From positions 103,365 through 167,364 of the forward strand of contig NZ_JBGCCT010000026.1 in assembly GCF_041260665.1 (NCBI RefSeq): a stretch of 64,000 nt of DNA, written 5' to 3'. The stretch is from Catenulispora sp. GP43. GTDB taxonomy: Bacteria; Actinomycetota; Actinomycetes; Streptomycetales; Catenulisporaceae. A program made the translations under genes and the position numbers. The stretch's first letter is position 1. Every line of letters begins with the position of its first letter. The notes beneath the pieces were generated by a model. The model ran no database searches, was not told the DNA's origin, and worked only from the letters and a program-made list of their open reading frames with translations. Shown in pieces: positions 26,509 to 35,703 of this stretch.

Positions 26509-28049
26509 CCGAGTCGATAACGCAAAACCTCGACCCGAGGCGGTGGCGGGCTCTGGCCTTCATCGCCCTGGCCCAGCTGATGGTCGTCCTCGACGGCACC
26601 ATCGTGAACATCGCCCTGCCCTCCGCTCAGCGCGACCTGGGTATCTCCGACGCCAACCGGCAGTGGGTGGTCACCGCCTACGCCCTGGCGTTCGGCGGCC
26701 TGCTGCTGTTCGGCGGGCGCATCGCCGACCGCTGGGGGCGGCGCCGCGCCTTCCTCATCGGCCTGATCGGCTTCGCCGGCGCCTCGGCGATCGGCGGCGC
26801 GGCCGTCAACACCAGCATGCTGCTCGGCGCCCGGGCGCTGCAGGGCGCCTTCGGCGCGATACTCGCCCCGGCAGCGCTGTCGCTGCTGACCGTGACCTTC
26901 ACCCAGCCCAAGGAGCGCGCCAAGGCCTTCGGCATCTACGGCGCCATCTCCGGCGGCGGCGCGGCGGTCGGCCTGCTGCTGGGCGGCCTGCTGACCGAGT
27001 ACGCGAACTGGCGCTGGACGCTCTACGTCAACGTCCTGTTCGCGGTGGTCGCCGTGTTCGGCGCGATCTTCGAGATCAAGGAGCCCGAGGGCACCCGCAA
27101 CCACAACCGCCTGGACGTCCTGGGCATCGTGCTGGCCGGCGCGGGCCTGGCCTCGCTGGTCTACGGCTTCAACAAGGCCGAGTCCGACGGCTGGAGCTCG
27201 ACGACCACGCTCGGCTTCATCATCGCCTCGGTGGTGCTAGTCGCCGCGTTCGTCTTCTCCCAGACCCGGGTGTCCGCCCCGCTGCTGCCGCTGCGGGTCG
27301 TGACCGACCGCAACCGCGGCGGCGCGTACCTGACCATCGGCCTGGCCGTGGTCGCGATGTTCGGCGCGTTCCTGTTCCTGACCTACTACCTGCAGGTCGT
27401 GCTGGGCTACAGCCCGCTCAAGAGCGGCCTGGCGTTCCTGCCGATGGTCGTGGGCATGATGATCGGCGCGACGCAGGTGGCCGTCCGGCTGCTGCCGAAG
27501 GTGCCGACCCGGCGCCTGATGGTCCCCGGCGCCCTGACCGCCGCCGCGGCGATGCTGATCCTGACCCAGATCTCGGTCGGCGGCTCGTACACCACCCACG
27601 TCCTGCCCGCGCTGCTGATGCTCGGCTTCGGGATGGGCCTGGTGTTCATGCCGGCCATGAACCTGGCGACCCACGGCGTGCGGCCGCAGGACGCCGGCGT
27701 CGCCTCGGCGATGGTCAGCACCTCGCAGCAGGTCGGCGGCGCGATCGGCACCTCGCTGCTGAGCACGATCGCCAACAGCGCGACCGCGAACTACGCCAAG
27801 AGCCACGTCGCGGGCGTGCACTCCGCGGCCGGCGGCGCGCAGCTGAAGCTCTCGGCCATGGTCCACGGCTTCACGGTGGCGTACTGGCTCGCCGCCGGGC
27901 TGCTGACGGCGGCCGCACTCGTGGCCGGCGTGCTGATCAACGCCCGCCCACAGACGCAGACGCAGACCGGCGGCGGTCGCAGCGCCGACGGCAGCGGTAC
28001 GGAGCGCACGGACACCGTTGAGGACGCGGTCCCGGTCTTCGCACACTGA
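26505..28049 (+). CDS. MFS drug efflux transporter, DHA2 (EmrB/QacA) family
   Basis: A 514-residue proton-coupled exporter with about 14 membrane segments. Motif AQLMVVLDGTIVNIALPSAQ in the first segment and GGRIADRWGRRR after the second are diagnostic of the DHA2 family. The C-terminal tail is hydrophilic. Co-translated with the TetR repressor, it probably confers export of a toxic hydrophobic compound; the substrate is unknown. Confidence 0.93.
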   Translation: MTESITQNLDPRRWRALAFIALAQLMVVLDGTIVNIALPSAQRDLGISDANRQWVVTAYALAFGGLLLFGGRIADRWGRRRAFLIGLIGFAGASAIGGAAVNTSMLLGARALQGAFGAILAPAALSLLTVTFTQPKERAKAFGIYGAISGGGAAVGLLLGGLLTEYANWRWTLYVNVLFAVVAVFGAIFEIKEPEGTRNHNRLDVLGIVLAGAGLASLVYGFNKAESDGWSSTTTLGFIIASVVLVAAFVFSQTRVSAPLLPLRVVTDRNRGGAYLTIGLAVVAMFGAFLFLTYYLQVVLGYSPLKSGLAFLPMVVGMMIGATQVAVRLLPKVPTRRLMVPGALTAAAAMLILTQISVGGSYTTHVLPALLMLGFGMGLVFMPAMNLATHGVRPQDAGVASAMVSTSQQVGGAIGTSLLSTIANSATANYAKSHVAGVHSAAGGAQLKLSAMVHGFTVAYWLAAGLLTAAALVAGVLINARPQTQTQTGGGRSADGSGTERTDTVEDAVPVFAH

Positions 28050-28095
28050 TTGATGGAGCAGTAGTACCTGATGGAGCGGTAGCAGTAAGGAAACC

Positions 28096-28127
28096 GCCCG
28101 GCCGTGACACCACCGCCACGGCCGGGC
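28096..28127 (+). terminator. hairpin terminator after the MFS gene
   Basis: GCCCGGCCGTG pairs perfectly with CACGGCCGGGC (11 bp) around a 10-base loop, 47 bases past the stop and just before the next gene's ribosome site. Confidence 0.75.
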
Positions 28128-28143
28128 CTTGGGGGAGACCGAC

Positions 28144-28725
28144 ATGGACACAGCGGTGAAAGCTCCTATCCAATCCGGGTCGATCCTTGACGCGGCCCGC
28201 GAACTGAGCACCCAGCCGGAGCGCGTGAAGCGCTTGCGCGCACGCTTCCTGGCCGTGCTCGTGGCCTGTTGCGCGGGCCTGGGCGCCTGGATCGTCTACC
28301 TGGCCTTCTCGATGCCGACCGGGTACCGCTCGAAAGCCTGGTCCGCCGCGTGGGTCGGCTTCGACATCCTGCTGCTGCTGGCCCTGACCGGGACGGTCGT
28401 GGCGGCGATGCTGGGCCGGCAGATCGTGGTGCTGCTGGCGGTGTTCACGGCGACGCTGCTGTTGTGCGACGCCTGGTTCGACATAGTCCTGGACTGGGGA
28501 ACCCCCGACGTGTGGGAGAGCCTGGCCTCGGCGGCGTTCGTCGAGGTACCGCTGGCGCTCTTCCTGCTGTTCCGCGCACGCCGGCTGGTCCGAGTCGCGA
28601 TCCAGCGGCGCTGGCGCGAACTCGGACTGCCCGGCGATCCCCCGGCGCTGTACCGGATTCCGCTGTTCTACTCGGGTGAGGGAGCAGCGGAACCGGTGGC
28701 GTCGGATGCGGTTCTGAACGACTGA
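28144..28725 (+). CDS. hypothetical four-helix membrane protein
   Basis: A 193-residue integral membrane protein with hydrophobic segments at about 40-60 (LAVLVACCAGLGAWIVYLAF), 75-95, 100-120 and 135-150, and a cytoplasmic-type basic stretch ARRLVRVAIQRRWREL after the last. The ATG at 28144 lies six bases after GGGGGAG. No family is recognised. It follows its own terminator-separated leader, so it is probably independent of the MFS operon. Confidence 0.75.
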   Translation: MDTAVKAPIQSGSILDAARELSTQPERVKRLRARFLAVLVACCAGLGAWIVYLAFSMPTGYRSKAWSAAWVGFDILLLLALTGTVVAAMLGRQIVVLLAVFTATLLLCDAWFDIVLDWGTPDVWESLASAAFVEVPLALFLLFRARRLVRVAIQRRWRELGLPGDPPALYRIPLFYSGEGAAEPVASDAVLND

Positions 28726-28741
28726 CCATCCGGCCGGCGCT

Positions 28742-29410
28742 TCAGCGGCCGGCGGCGGTGATGTCGCCGTGGGAGGTGGTGGCCTTGATGGTCAGGCCCG
28801 CGGCGGCACCTTCGGAGTTCCGCAGGGTGTTGGCGATCCGGCCGTGGGCGGTACCCGCGTCCAGGATCCCGGACACGCCGCGGGCGGCGGTGACCGACAG
28901 GTTGCCCATGTCGGTGCGCAGCTCGACCCGGCCGGCGTGAGCCTCGGCGATCGTGATGTCGCCCTTGCCGTTGCGGATCTGCGCCGGGCCGGACAGCCGG
29001 GCGATGGAGACGTCGCCGGCGTGCACCTTCAGGTGTGCGCTCGCGGCCTCTTCCACGCTGACGCTGCGGTAGCCGCCTTCGAAGGCCACCTCGCCCAGCC
29101 GGCCGGTGGAGTGCAGTTCCGCGGCGCCGGCCTTGCCCTCGATGCGCGAACCGGCCGGCAGTTCGATGGTCACCCGCAGGGCGCCGGAGCTGCCCAGCAC
29201 CCGGTTGGCCTCGGCGGTGGTGATGCTCAGCACGCCGTCGCGGAACTCGATACCGGTCTGCTGGACGGCCTTCACGTCGCGCCGCTTCGAGGCGTCGGCG
29301 GGCAGGACCTCGACCCGGGTGTCGGTGCGCTCGGTGGCGATCAGACGGACGCTGCCGGCCGGGATGTCCAGGCTGACGAAGACCGGGCTGGGAGTGGCGA
29401 AGTTCTGCAT
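28742..29410 (-). CDS. DUF4097-type beta-strand repeat protein
   Basis: A 222-residue protein of short repeating beta strands (GSVRLIATERTDTRVEV, GDVSIARLSGPAQIRNGKGDI, GRVELRTDMGNLSV), the pattern of the DUF4097/adhesin-like beta-roll family. No signal peptide is present. AAGGAG stands six bases before the ATG. The role of this family is unclear; members are often near TetR or sensor genes. It converges on the membrane protein gene. Confidence 0.8.
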   Translation of the reverse strand: MQNFATPSPVFVSLDIPAGSVRLIATERTDTRVEVLPADASKRRDVKAVQQTGIEFRDGVLSITTAEANRVLGSSGALRVTIELPAGSRIEGKAGAAELHSTGRLGEVAFEGGYRSVSVEEAASAHLKVHAGDVSIARLSGPAQIRNGKGDITIAEAHAGRVELRTDMGNLSVTAARGVSGILDAGTAHGRIANTLRNSEGAAAGLTIKATTSHGDITAAGR

Positions 29411-29525
29411 GATGTGCTCCTTGGTTTCTCACCTCGGCGGGCCCGTCCGGCCCGCTCTCACACCTCCAATGTCGGCCCACGCGCTGACGCGGCCCTGACC
29501 CCGTCCTGACACGGCCGCTGACACG

Positions 29526-29568
29526 GCGCACCGCCCCCGGCCGGTGAGAGTGGCAGGGGGCGGTGCGC
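29526..29568 (-). terminator. strong hairpin terminator of the arabinofuranosidase gene
   Basis: GCGCACCGCCCCC and GGGGGCGGTGCGC pair perfectly (13 bp) around 17 bases, 31 bases beyond the GH54 stop. Confidence 0.75.
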
Positions 29569-29599
29569 TGGTGAGGCGGTGGTGAAGCGGGGTATGGGG

Positions 29600-31507
29600 T
29601 CAGTCGAAGACGAGGTCGAACTGCTCCGCCGAGCTGATCGACGTCTGACTGGCGATCAGCGGCGACGCGCCACCGTTGGGCGCGGTCACGATGTCGTTGT
29701 TCGCATGCGCGCGCAGGCTGACGCTCCCGATGCCGTTGGCGATGAGGTTGAACTCCTCCCACGGCCCGATCGCGGTGCGGTTCGCGATCAGCGGCGACGC
29801 GCCGGCGCTGTCAGCCGTCACGATGTCGTTGTTCGCGTGCGCGCGCAGGCTCACACTGCCGTCCGTGTTGGGGATCAGGTCGAAGGTCTCCCAGGGCCCG
29901 ACCGCGGTGCGGTTGGCGATCAGCGGCGAGGCGCCCGCGTTGTCGGCGGTCACGATGTCGTTGTTCGCGTGCGCGCGCAGGCTGACCGGGACGGTGTCCT
30001 GGACGAGGTCGAACTCCTCCCAGGGCCCGATCGCGGTGCGGTTCGCGATCAGCGGCGACGCGCCGGCGTTGTCAGCCGTCACGATGTCCTGGTCGGTGAA
30101 GGAGCGCAGACTCACGCTCCCGTCCGGGTTGTGGATCAGACCGAACACCTCCCAGTTGCCGACGCCGCCCCGGTTGGCGATCAGCGGTGCGGCTCCGTCG
30201 TTCTCGGCGGTGACCCAGTCGCCGTCGGACAGGGACTTCAGGTTCACCGTGCCGTCGGTGCCGGCGACCATCTCGAACTCCTCGGACTTGCCGATCGAGG
30301 CGGCGTCGGCGATCAGCGAGGTGGTGCTGTTGGGCGCGTCGACGTAGTGGCCGTTGGCGTGCGCCTTGAGGCTGACCACGGAGGCGCTGGTGGTGAACGT
30401 CGTGCTGTTGTTGGCGTAGCCGGCCGCGGTGACGTTGGCCTGCACCGCGTTCTCGGTCGCGTCCGAGGGGAACCCGGCGGTGACCGCGCCCTCGAAGAAC
30501 TCACCCTTGCCCAGGTCGCTGTTGTCCCCGCCGGTGCCCAGTTCGATGGACGGCTGCACCTTCATCGGGTTGTAGCCGTTGGGCAGTGCTCCGGAATAGG
30601 CCTGTGTCAGTCCGCCGGATTGTCCGCTGCCGTATTTGAGCGTGAAGTTCGTCGTGCCGTTGTTCTTCTCCCACGCGGTCACGAACGAGCCGGTCTCGCT
30701 CGGGATGCTCGACGGGTTCGGGCCGGCGTCGCTGAAGTACATGCCGTTCTCCAGGTCACCGCCGACCCACGGCCCCGTGCCGGTGCAGCCCCCGGTCCAG
30801 CAGGCGGTTCCGTAGTAGATCGCGTTCATGGTCGCGTTGCCGTCGTCGCTGTCGTTGGTCTCGGCCGAGCCGAAGTCGAAGCAGCAGCTGCCGCTCGTCA
30901 GGTTGGACGAGGTCAGCATGTACTCGCCCTCGGGCTGCGAGCCGGTGGGCACGTTCTTCGCGGCGTTGTCGCGATACCCGGTGCCGACGGTGTTGACCAG
31001 GACGCCGTACGCCGGCTGGCCGCCGACGGTCACCGGCAGCGCCATGGCGTCCGCGCCGACGTCCGAACCGTTCGGGCCGGGGCCGCCGAGGCCGTTCGAG
31101 CAGCCGGAGCACGACTTGCCCGGGGATATCGGCAGGTTGTTGGCGTTGGGGGTCTGGTCGTACAGCAGCGTGATGGTGCAGGTCGTCCCGGAGCAGAACG
31201 ACACCTGCGGCGCCGAGTTCGCCACGCCGCCGGCGGACTCCAGGCCGATGTTCAGGGTGCCGTTGTCCGACGCGCGCTGGATTTGGTAGAGCGGGCCGTT
31301 GTAGGAGGCGAACATGGCCCGCGTGGTGCTGTACGCGGCCTGGCAGGGCGTGTTGCCCGACGCGTAGATGTCGCACGGCGCAGCCGTGGCCGCCGCGGCT
31401 TTCGTCGAGGTTGCGCTGAAGACCGGTACGGCGACGGCTATGGCCATCGCGATCAGGAACGCGGCTATCAGCCGCGTTCCACGTCGGAGTCTTGGTGGGA
31501 AGAGCAA
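29600..31507 (-). CDS. abfB: secreted GH54 alpha-L-arabinofuranosidase with six beta-trefoil repeats
   Basis: A 635-residue exported enzyme. Signal peptide at about 1-38; catalytic domain about 43-370 resembling fungal AbfB (CDIYASGNTPCQAAYSTTRA, QIQRASDNGT, YDQTPNANNL). Glu253 in GGDLENGMYF and Asp328 in LGTGGDNSD correspond to the AbfB nucleophile and acid (positions from memory of the family). It should release terminal L-arabinose from arabinan or arabinoxylan outside the cell. Instead of the usual CBM42 it ends in six repeats of about 43 residues (HANNDIVTADNAGASPLIAN type), a fascin/trefoil-like pattern. The start is TTG 31507, with GGAGG six bases upstream; no in-frame ATG fits the signal peptide. 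Confidence 0.88.
   Translation of the reverse strand: MLFPPRLRRGTRLIAAFLIAMAIAVAVPVFSATSTKAAAATAAPCDIYASGNTPCQAAYSTTRAMFASYNGPLYQIQRASDNGTLNIGLESAGGVANSAPQVSFCSGTTCTITLLYDQTPNANNLPISPGKSCSGCSNGLGGPGPNGSDVGADAMALPVTVGGQPAYGVLVNTVGTGYRDNAAKNVPTGSQPEGEYMLTSSNLTSGSCCFDFGSAETNDSDDGNATMNAIYYGTACWTGGCTGTGPWVGGDLENGMYFSDAGPNPSSIPSETGSFVTAWEKNNGTTNFTLKYGSGQSGGLTQAYSGALPNGYNPMKVQPSIELGTGGDNSDLGKGEFFEGAVTAGFPSDATENAVQANVTAAGYANNSTTFTTSASVVSLKAHANGHYVDAPNSTTSLIADAASIGKSEEFEMVAGTDGTVNLKSLSDGDWVTAENDGAAPLIANRGGVGNWEVFGLIHNPDGSVSLRSFTDQDIVTADNAGASPLIANRTAIGPWEEFDLVQDTVPVSLRAHANNDIVTADNAGASPLIANRTAVGPWETFDLIPNTDGSVSLRAHANNDIVTADSAGASPLIANRTAIGPWEEFNLIANGIGSVSLRAHANNDIVTAPNGGASPLIASQTSISSAEQFDLVFD
29603..30376 (-). 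repeat. six tandem ~130-bp repeats coding for trefoil lobes
   Basis: Residues 378-635 of the GH54 protein consist of six units of about 43 residues with consensus SLRAHANNDIVTADNAGASP. The middle three are nearly identical at protein and DNA level and the outer ones diverged. Six lobes would make two beta-trefoils, probably a carbohydrate-binding module. Confidence 0.85.
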
Positions 31508-31648
31508 CGGACACCTCCATCGGATCAGGCTTTTGATGTCGGGCTGGTGTTGCGCACATGTTTCGTCTGACTATGGGTGTAAGTCAAGACTCTGGGTCGG
31601 TCTTCGAGCCGCCGTTTCACCCAACTCCGATGGATCACTCCCCGCTGC

Positions 31649-31677
31649 TTGACGCGGATGCGGATCGCGAGTTCAAT
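31649..31677 (+). promoter_or_regulatory. candidate promoter of the GH55-like gene
   Basis: TTGACG (31649-31654), 17-base spacer, TTCAAT (31672-31677). Transcription would start about 40 bases before the ATG at 31724. It lies in the 216-bp region shared with the divergent GH54 gene; no clear operator palindrome was seen there. Confidence 0.5.
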
Positions 31678-31723
31678 CACGACGTGAATTAAGTCCCTCC
31701 GAACCCTGACGAGGCTGGAGAAA

Positions 31724-34426
31724 ATGGGACGCTTCCGCATCACGAGACTGATGCTCGGCCTGGCGGTCGTGTCGGCCTTGGCCTTGGCCTTGGCCGGCCC
31801 GCCCTCCGTCGCCCACGCCGCGGGCGGGAGCCCTTACGGCGGAACAGCGGCCGCGGTCCCCGGGACGGTCCAGGCCGAGAACTACGACACCGGCGGTCAG
31901 GGCGTCGCGTACAACGTCGCCAGTACCAACGGATCAGCCAACAGCTACCGCTCCGACGGCATCGACCTCGAAACCACCACCGACACCGGTGGCGGATACG
32001 ACGTCGGCTGGACCGCGTCCGGACAATGGTTCGACTACACCGTGAACGTCGCGGCGGCCGGGACCTACACGGTGAGCCTCAGGCTCGCCTCGCCGAACGG
32101 CGTGACCGACAGCCTGCACATCGCCAACTCCTCCGGGACGAACCTGTCGGGCTCGGTGAACGTGCCGGCGACCGGCGGCTGGCAGACCTGGACGACGGTC
32201 TCGGCCACCGTCACGCTTCCCGCCGGGCAGCAGACCCTGACCGTCGATCAGGACAACGGCGGCTGGAACATCAACAGCCTCGCCTTCGCCGCCGCGTCGA
32301 CCGGCATCGACACCTCGGCCTGGTACGAGGTCGTGAACCAGACCTCGGGCCTGTGCGCGAGCGCCGCGGGAGGCGGCACCGCGGACGGCACCGCCGTGCA
32401 GCAGACGGCGTGCACCGGCGCGTCGAGCCAGCTGTGGCAGTTCGTCCCGGTCGCGACCGGCGAGTACGAGGTGCTCAACCAGAACGCCCAGGCCGGCGGG
32501 GAGAGCTGGAACATCACCGGCGGGGTGACGGCCACCGCGGCCGGCGCCTTGTTGCAGACCTGGCAGTACGGCGGCGTCAGCAACACGAACGAACTGTTCG
32601 CGGCGCACCAGCAGTCCAACGGCGACTACACCTTCGTGGCCGACAACTCCGGCCTGTGCGTCGACACCCCCGGCGCCTCGACGGCCGCCGGCGTGCAGCT
32701 GGACCAGAACACCTGCGACGGCACCGGCGCGCAGGCGTTCAACCTCGTGGTGCCGACCGGCGGCTGCGGGACCTCCTGCGGCGGCACGCCCGACTTCGGC
32801 CCCAACGTGCTGGTCATGGACCCGTCGATGTCGTCCTCGACGATCCAGAACGAGATCAACACCGTTTACGACTCGCAGCAGAGCAGCGAGATGGGCACGA
32901 ACCGCTACGCCATCCTGTTCAAGCCGGGCACGTACAACGCGGACGTGCCGGTCGGCTTCTACACCCAGGTGCTCGGCCTCGGGCAGTCCCCGACGCAGAC
33001 CACGATCACCGGAGGCGGCGTCCACGCGGACGCGAACTGGAACGGCGGCAACGCGACCATCAACTTCTGGCGCGACGCGGAGAACCTGACCAGCTCCCCC
33101 TCCTCCGGCAGCACGGTGTGGGCCACCTCGCAGGCCACCCCGCTGCGGCGGATGGACATCAACGGCTCGCTGGCGCTGTCGCTCAACGGCTACTCCTCCG
33201 GCGGCTTCATCGGCGACTCGGTGGTCACCGGCCAGGTGGACTCCGGCAGCCAGCAGCAGTACATGCTGCGCAACGACCAGTTCGGCAGCTGGACCGGCGC
33301 GAACTGGAACATGGTCTTCACCGGTTCCACCGGCGTGCCGGGCACCAGCTTCCCGAACCCGCCGGACACCTCGGTCGGGACCACGCCGACCATCTCGGAG
33401 AAGCCGTATCTGTACGTCGACGGCTCCGGCACCTACAACGTGTTCGTCCCCGGGAACCAGGCCAACCGGTCCGGCACCAGCTGGAGCAACGGGAACACGC
33501 CGGGCAGCTCGCTGCCGATCAGCTCCTTCTACATCGCCAAGCCCGGCGACAGCGTGGCGACCATCAACGCCGCGCTCGCCAACGGCCAGAACCTGCTGTT
33601 CACCCCGGGCATCTACCAGATCAACGGCACGATCAACGTGACCCGTCCGGACACCGTGGTGCTCGGACTGGGCCTGGCCACGCTGGTCTCCAACGGCGGC
33701 AGCACGATCCTGTCCACGGCGGACGTCAACGGCATCCGGATCGGCGGCCTCATCTTCGACGCCGGCACGACCAACTCGCAGACGCTCGTACAGATCGGCC
33801 CGTCCGGGTCGAGCGCGAGCCACGCGAGCGACCCGACCGTGCTGTCCGACGTGTTCGCCCGCATCGGCGGCGCGACGGTCGGCTCGGCCACGCAGACGCT
33901 GGTCGTCAACAGCGCCGACGTGATCGGCGACGACCTGTGGCTGTGGCGCGCCGACCACGGCAACGACGGCACGGTCGGCTGGACCACCAACACGGCCGCC
34001 AACGGCCTGGTGGTCAACGGCGCGAACGTCGCGATGTACGGCCTGGCCGTCGAGCACTATCAGGCGGTCCAGGTGCAGTGGAACGGCAGCGGCGGGAAGG
34101 ACTACTTCTACCAGAGCGAGATGCCCTACGACGTGCCGGATCAGGGCTCGTGGATGGACGGCTCGGCGCGCGGCTACCCGTCGTTCGCGGTGTCCGGCTC
34201 TGCTACCGGCTTCCAGGGGTACGGGCTCGGCGTGTACTGCTTCTTCAGCACCAACAACAGCGTGGTGTCGGACAACGCGTTCACGTCGGCGGCGTCCGGG
34301 GCGAGCTGGCACGACCTGGTGACCGTCTCGATCACCAACGCCGGCGCGATCGAGAACGTGATCAACGGGGTCGGCGGTCCGACGCCGTCGAACACGTCCG
34401 CGGTGGACGTGACCAGTTATCCGTGA
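31724..34426 (+). CDS. secreted GH55-like beta-1,3-glucanase with CBM6 and ricin-type lectin modules
   Basis: A 900-residue exported protein: signal peptide 1-32; CBM6-like domain about 44-190 (VQAENYDTGGQGVAYN, SGQWFDYTVNV); ricin-B/CBM13-like domain about 195-345; then two right-handed beta-helix halves, each opened by FKPGTYNADVPVGFYTQVLG and FTPGIYQINGTINVTRPDTV. Glu777 in VEHYQ and Glu799 in FYQSEMPYD are 22 apart, the same spacing I recall for the active-site Glu480/Glu502 of the Streptomyces GH55 enzyme SacteLam55A. Such proteins are often mislabelled adenylyl cyclase. It would release glucose or oligosaccharides from fungal beta-1,3-glucan. The GH55 call is from memory, the module order from sequence. 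Confidence 0.7.
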   Translation: MGRFRITRLMLGLAVVSALALALAGPPSVAHAAGGSPYGGTAAAVPGTVQAENYDTGGQGVAYNVASTNGSANSYRSDGIDLETTTDTGGGYDVGWTASGQWFDYTVNVAAAGTYTVSLRLASPNGVTDSLHIANSSGTNLSGSVNVPATGGWQTWTTVSATVTLPAGQQTLTVDQDNGGWNINSLAFAAASTGIDTSAWYEVVNQTSGLCASAAGGGTADGTAVQQTACTGASSQLWQFVPVATGEYEVLNQNAQAGGESWNITGGVTATAAGALLQTWQYGGVSNTNELFAAHQQSNGDYTFVADNSGLCVDTPGASTAAGVQLDQNTCDGTGAQAFNLVVPTGGCGTSCGGTPDFGPNVLVMDPSMSSSTIQNEINTVYDSQQSSEMGTNRYAILFKPGTYNADVPVGFYTQVLGLGQSPTQTTITGGGVHADANWNGGNATINFWRDAENLTSSPSSGSTVWATSQATPLRRMDINGSLALSLNGYSSGGFIGDSVVTGQVDSGSQQQYMLRNDQFGSWTGANWNMVFTGSTGVPGTSFPNPPDTSVGTTPTISEKPYLYVDGSGTYNVFVPGNQANRSGTSWSNGNTPGSSLPISSFYIAKPGDSVATINAALANGQNLLFTPGIYQINGTINVTRPDTVVLGLGLATLVSNGGSTILSTADVNGIRIGGLIFDAGTTNSQTLVQIGPSGSSASHASDPTVLSDVFARIGGATVGSATQTLVVNSADVIGDDLWLWRADHGNDGTVGWTTNTAANGLVVNGANVAMYGLAVEHYQAVQVQWNGSGGKDYFYQSEMPYDVPDQGSWMDGSARGYPSFAVSGSATGFQGYGLGVYCFFSTNNSVVSDNAFTSAASGASWHDLVTVSITNAGAIENVINGVGGPTPSNTSAVDVTSYP

Positions 34427-34454
34427 GCAGCGTGAGCACGTAAGCACCGCCTGA

Positions 34455-34486
34455 GGCTGGACGGGTCCGATGGGGCCCGTCCAGCC
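34455..34486 (+). terminator. strong hairpin terminator
   Basis: GGCTGGACGGG and CCCGTCCAGCC form an 11-bp perfect stem with a 10-base loop, 28 bases after the GH55-like stop, followed by GTCTTCC. Confidence 0.8.
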
Positions 34487-34585
34487 GTCTTCCGTGGCGG
34501 GTGGGATCAAGGCGGGAACATGGCGGGACCCTGCGCTGTTCACCGCGAAGGTCCCTATGGACAGATCTTCGGAAGGCGGGACGCC

Positions 34586-35575
34586 ATGATGCGGGCGATG
34601 GTTCTCCAGGAGTTCGGCAGCGCGCTGGTCCTGACCGAGCAGGAGGTGCCGCAGGCCGGCGCCGGCGAGGTCCTGGTGCGGGTGGAGGCCAGCGGGGTGA
34701 ACCCGTTGGACACCAAGATCCGTGCGGGCCGGGCCGCGCACGCGCGGACCGCGCTGCCCGCGGTGCTCGGCCTGGACCTGGCCGGGGTGGTCGAACAGGT
34801 CGGTCCCGGGGTGAGCGGCTTCGCACCGGGCGACGAGGTGTACGGGCTCACCGGCGGCGTCGGCGATCTGCAGGGCTCGCTCGCCGAGTTCGCCGCGGTC
34901 GACGCGCGCCTGCTCGCCCGCAAGCCGCGCAGCATCGATATGCGTGAGGCGGCCGCGCTGCCGCTGGTGGCGATCACCGCGTGGGAGGGGCTGGTGGACC
35001 GCGCCGGCGTCCAGCCGGGGCACAAGGTGCTGGTCCATGGCGGCGCCGGCGGGATCGGGCATGTCGCGGTGCAGCTGGCGCGGGCCCGGGGTGCCGAGGT
35101 GTACGCGACCGGTTCCGGCGCCAGTCTCGACGTCATCCGCGGGTTCGGGGCCACGCCGATCGACTACACGGTGGGCGACGTCGAGGCGTATGTGGCGGAG
35201 CACACCGGCGGTGAGGGCTTCGACATCGTCTTCGACACCGTCGGCGGGGCGACGCTGGACGCCTCGTTCGCCGCGGTGCGCACGTACACCGGGCACGTCG
35301 TCAGCGCTCTGGGTTGGGGATCGCACAGCCTCGCGCCGTTGTCGTTCCGCGGTGCCACGTACTCCGGCGTCTTCACGCTGCTGCCGATGCTCACCGGGCA
35401 CGGCCGGGAGCACCACGGGGAGATCCTGGCGGCCGTGGGCGAGCTGGTCGACCAGGGGCTGCTGCGGCCGCGGCTGGACGAGAAGGTCTACCCGCTGGCC
35501 GAGGTCGCCGCCGCGCACGCCGCGGTGGAGTCGGGCGCGCGGGGCGGGAAGGTCGTGGTGAGCGTCCGCGACTGA
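34586..35575 (+). CDS. zinc-less quinone oxidoreductase / MDR-family dehydrogenase
   Basis: A 329-residue medium-chain dehydrogenase of the quinone-reductase type. N-terminal GroES-like domain (EVLVRVEASGVNPLDTKIRA), NADP-binding VLVHGGAGGIGHVAVQLARA at mid-length, and no structural zinc cysteines. It is expected to reduce quinones or enones with NADPH in the cytosol. ATG 34586 is followed by a second ATG; either could start. A monocistronic unit after a terminator. Confidence 0.82.
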   Translation: MMRAMVLQEFGSALVLTEQEVPQAGAGEVLVRVEASGVNPLDTKIRAGRAAHARTALPAVLGLDLAGVVEQVGPGVSGFAPGDEVYGLTGGVGDLQGSLAEFAAVDARLLARKPRSIDMREAAALPLVAITAWEGLVDRAGVQPGHKVLVHGGAGGIGHVAVQLARARGAEVYATGSGASLDVIRGFGATPIDYTVGDVEAYVAEHTGGEGFDIVFDTVGGATLDASFAAVRTYTGHVVSALGWGSHSLAPLSFRGATYSGVFTLLPMLTGHGREHHGEILAAVGELVDQGLLRPRLDEKVYPLAEVAAAHAAVESGARGGKVVVSVRD

Positions 35576-35652
35576 GGTCCGGCGCGGGCGGGCCGGCCCC
35601 GGGCCAACACTCGGCGAAGGGCCGATGAATTCCGCGTTCGAGCAGGTCCCGA

Positions 35653-35671
35653 CCAACTAAGGATGCCCTAA
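35653..35671 (-). promoter_or_regulatory. weak DtxR/IdeR-like box upstream of efeO
   Basis: On the minus strand TTAGGGCATCCTTAGTTGG matches about 11 of 19 positions of the DtxR/IdeR consensus (TTAGGTTAGCCTAACCTAA). It lies 33 bases before the EfeO start, where an iron repressor would be expected, but the match is marginal. Confidence 0.25.
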
Positions 35672-35703
35672 GCTCAGCGGCGAACCCGTTCCGGACGCTC
35701 GCC

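Noticed and set aside
31934..35656. 1240-codon minus-strand frame opposite the GH55-like and quinone reductase genes
   Set aside because: It spans two unrelated plus-strand genes and a terminator and lacks any domain.
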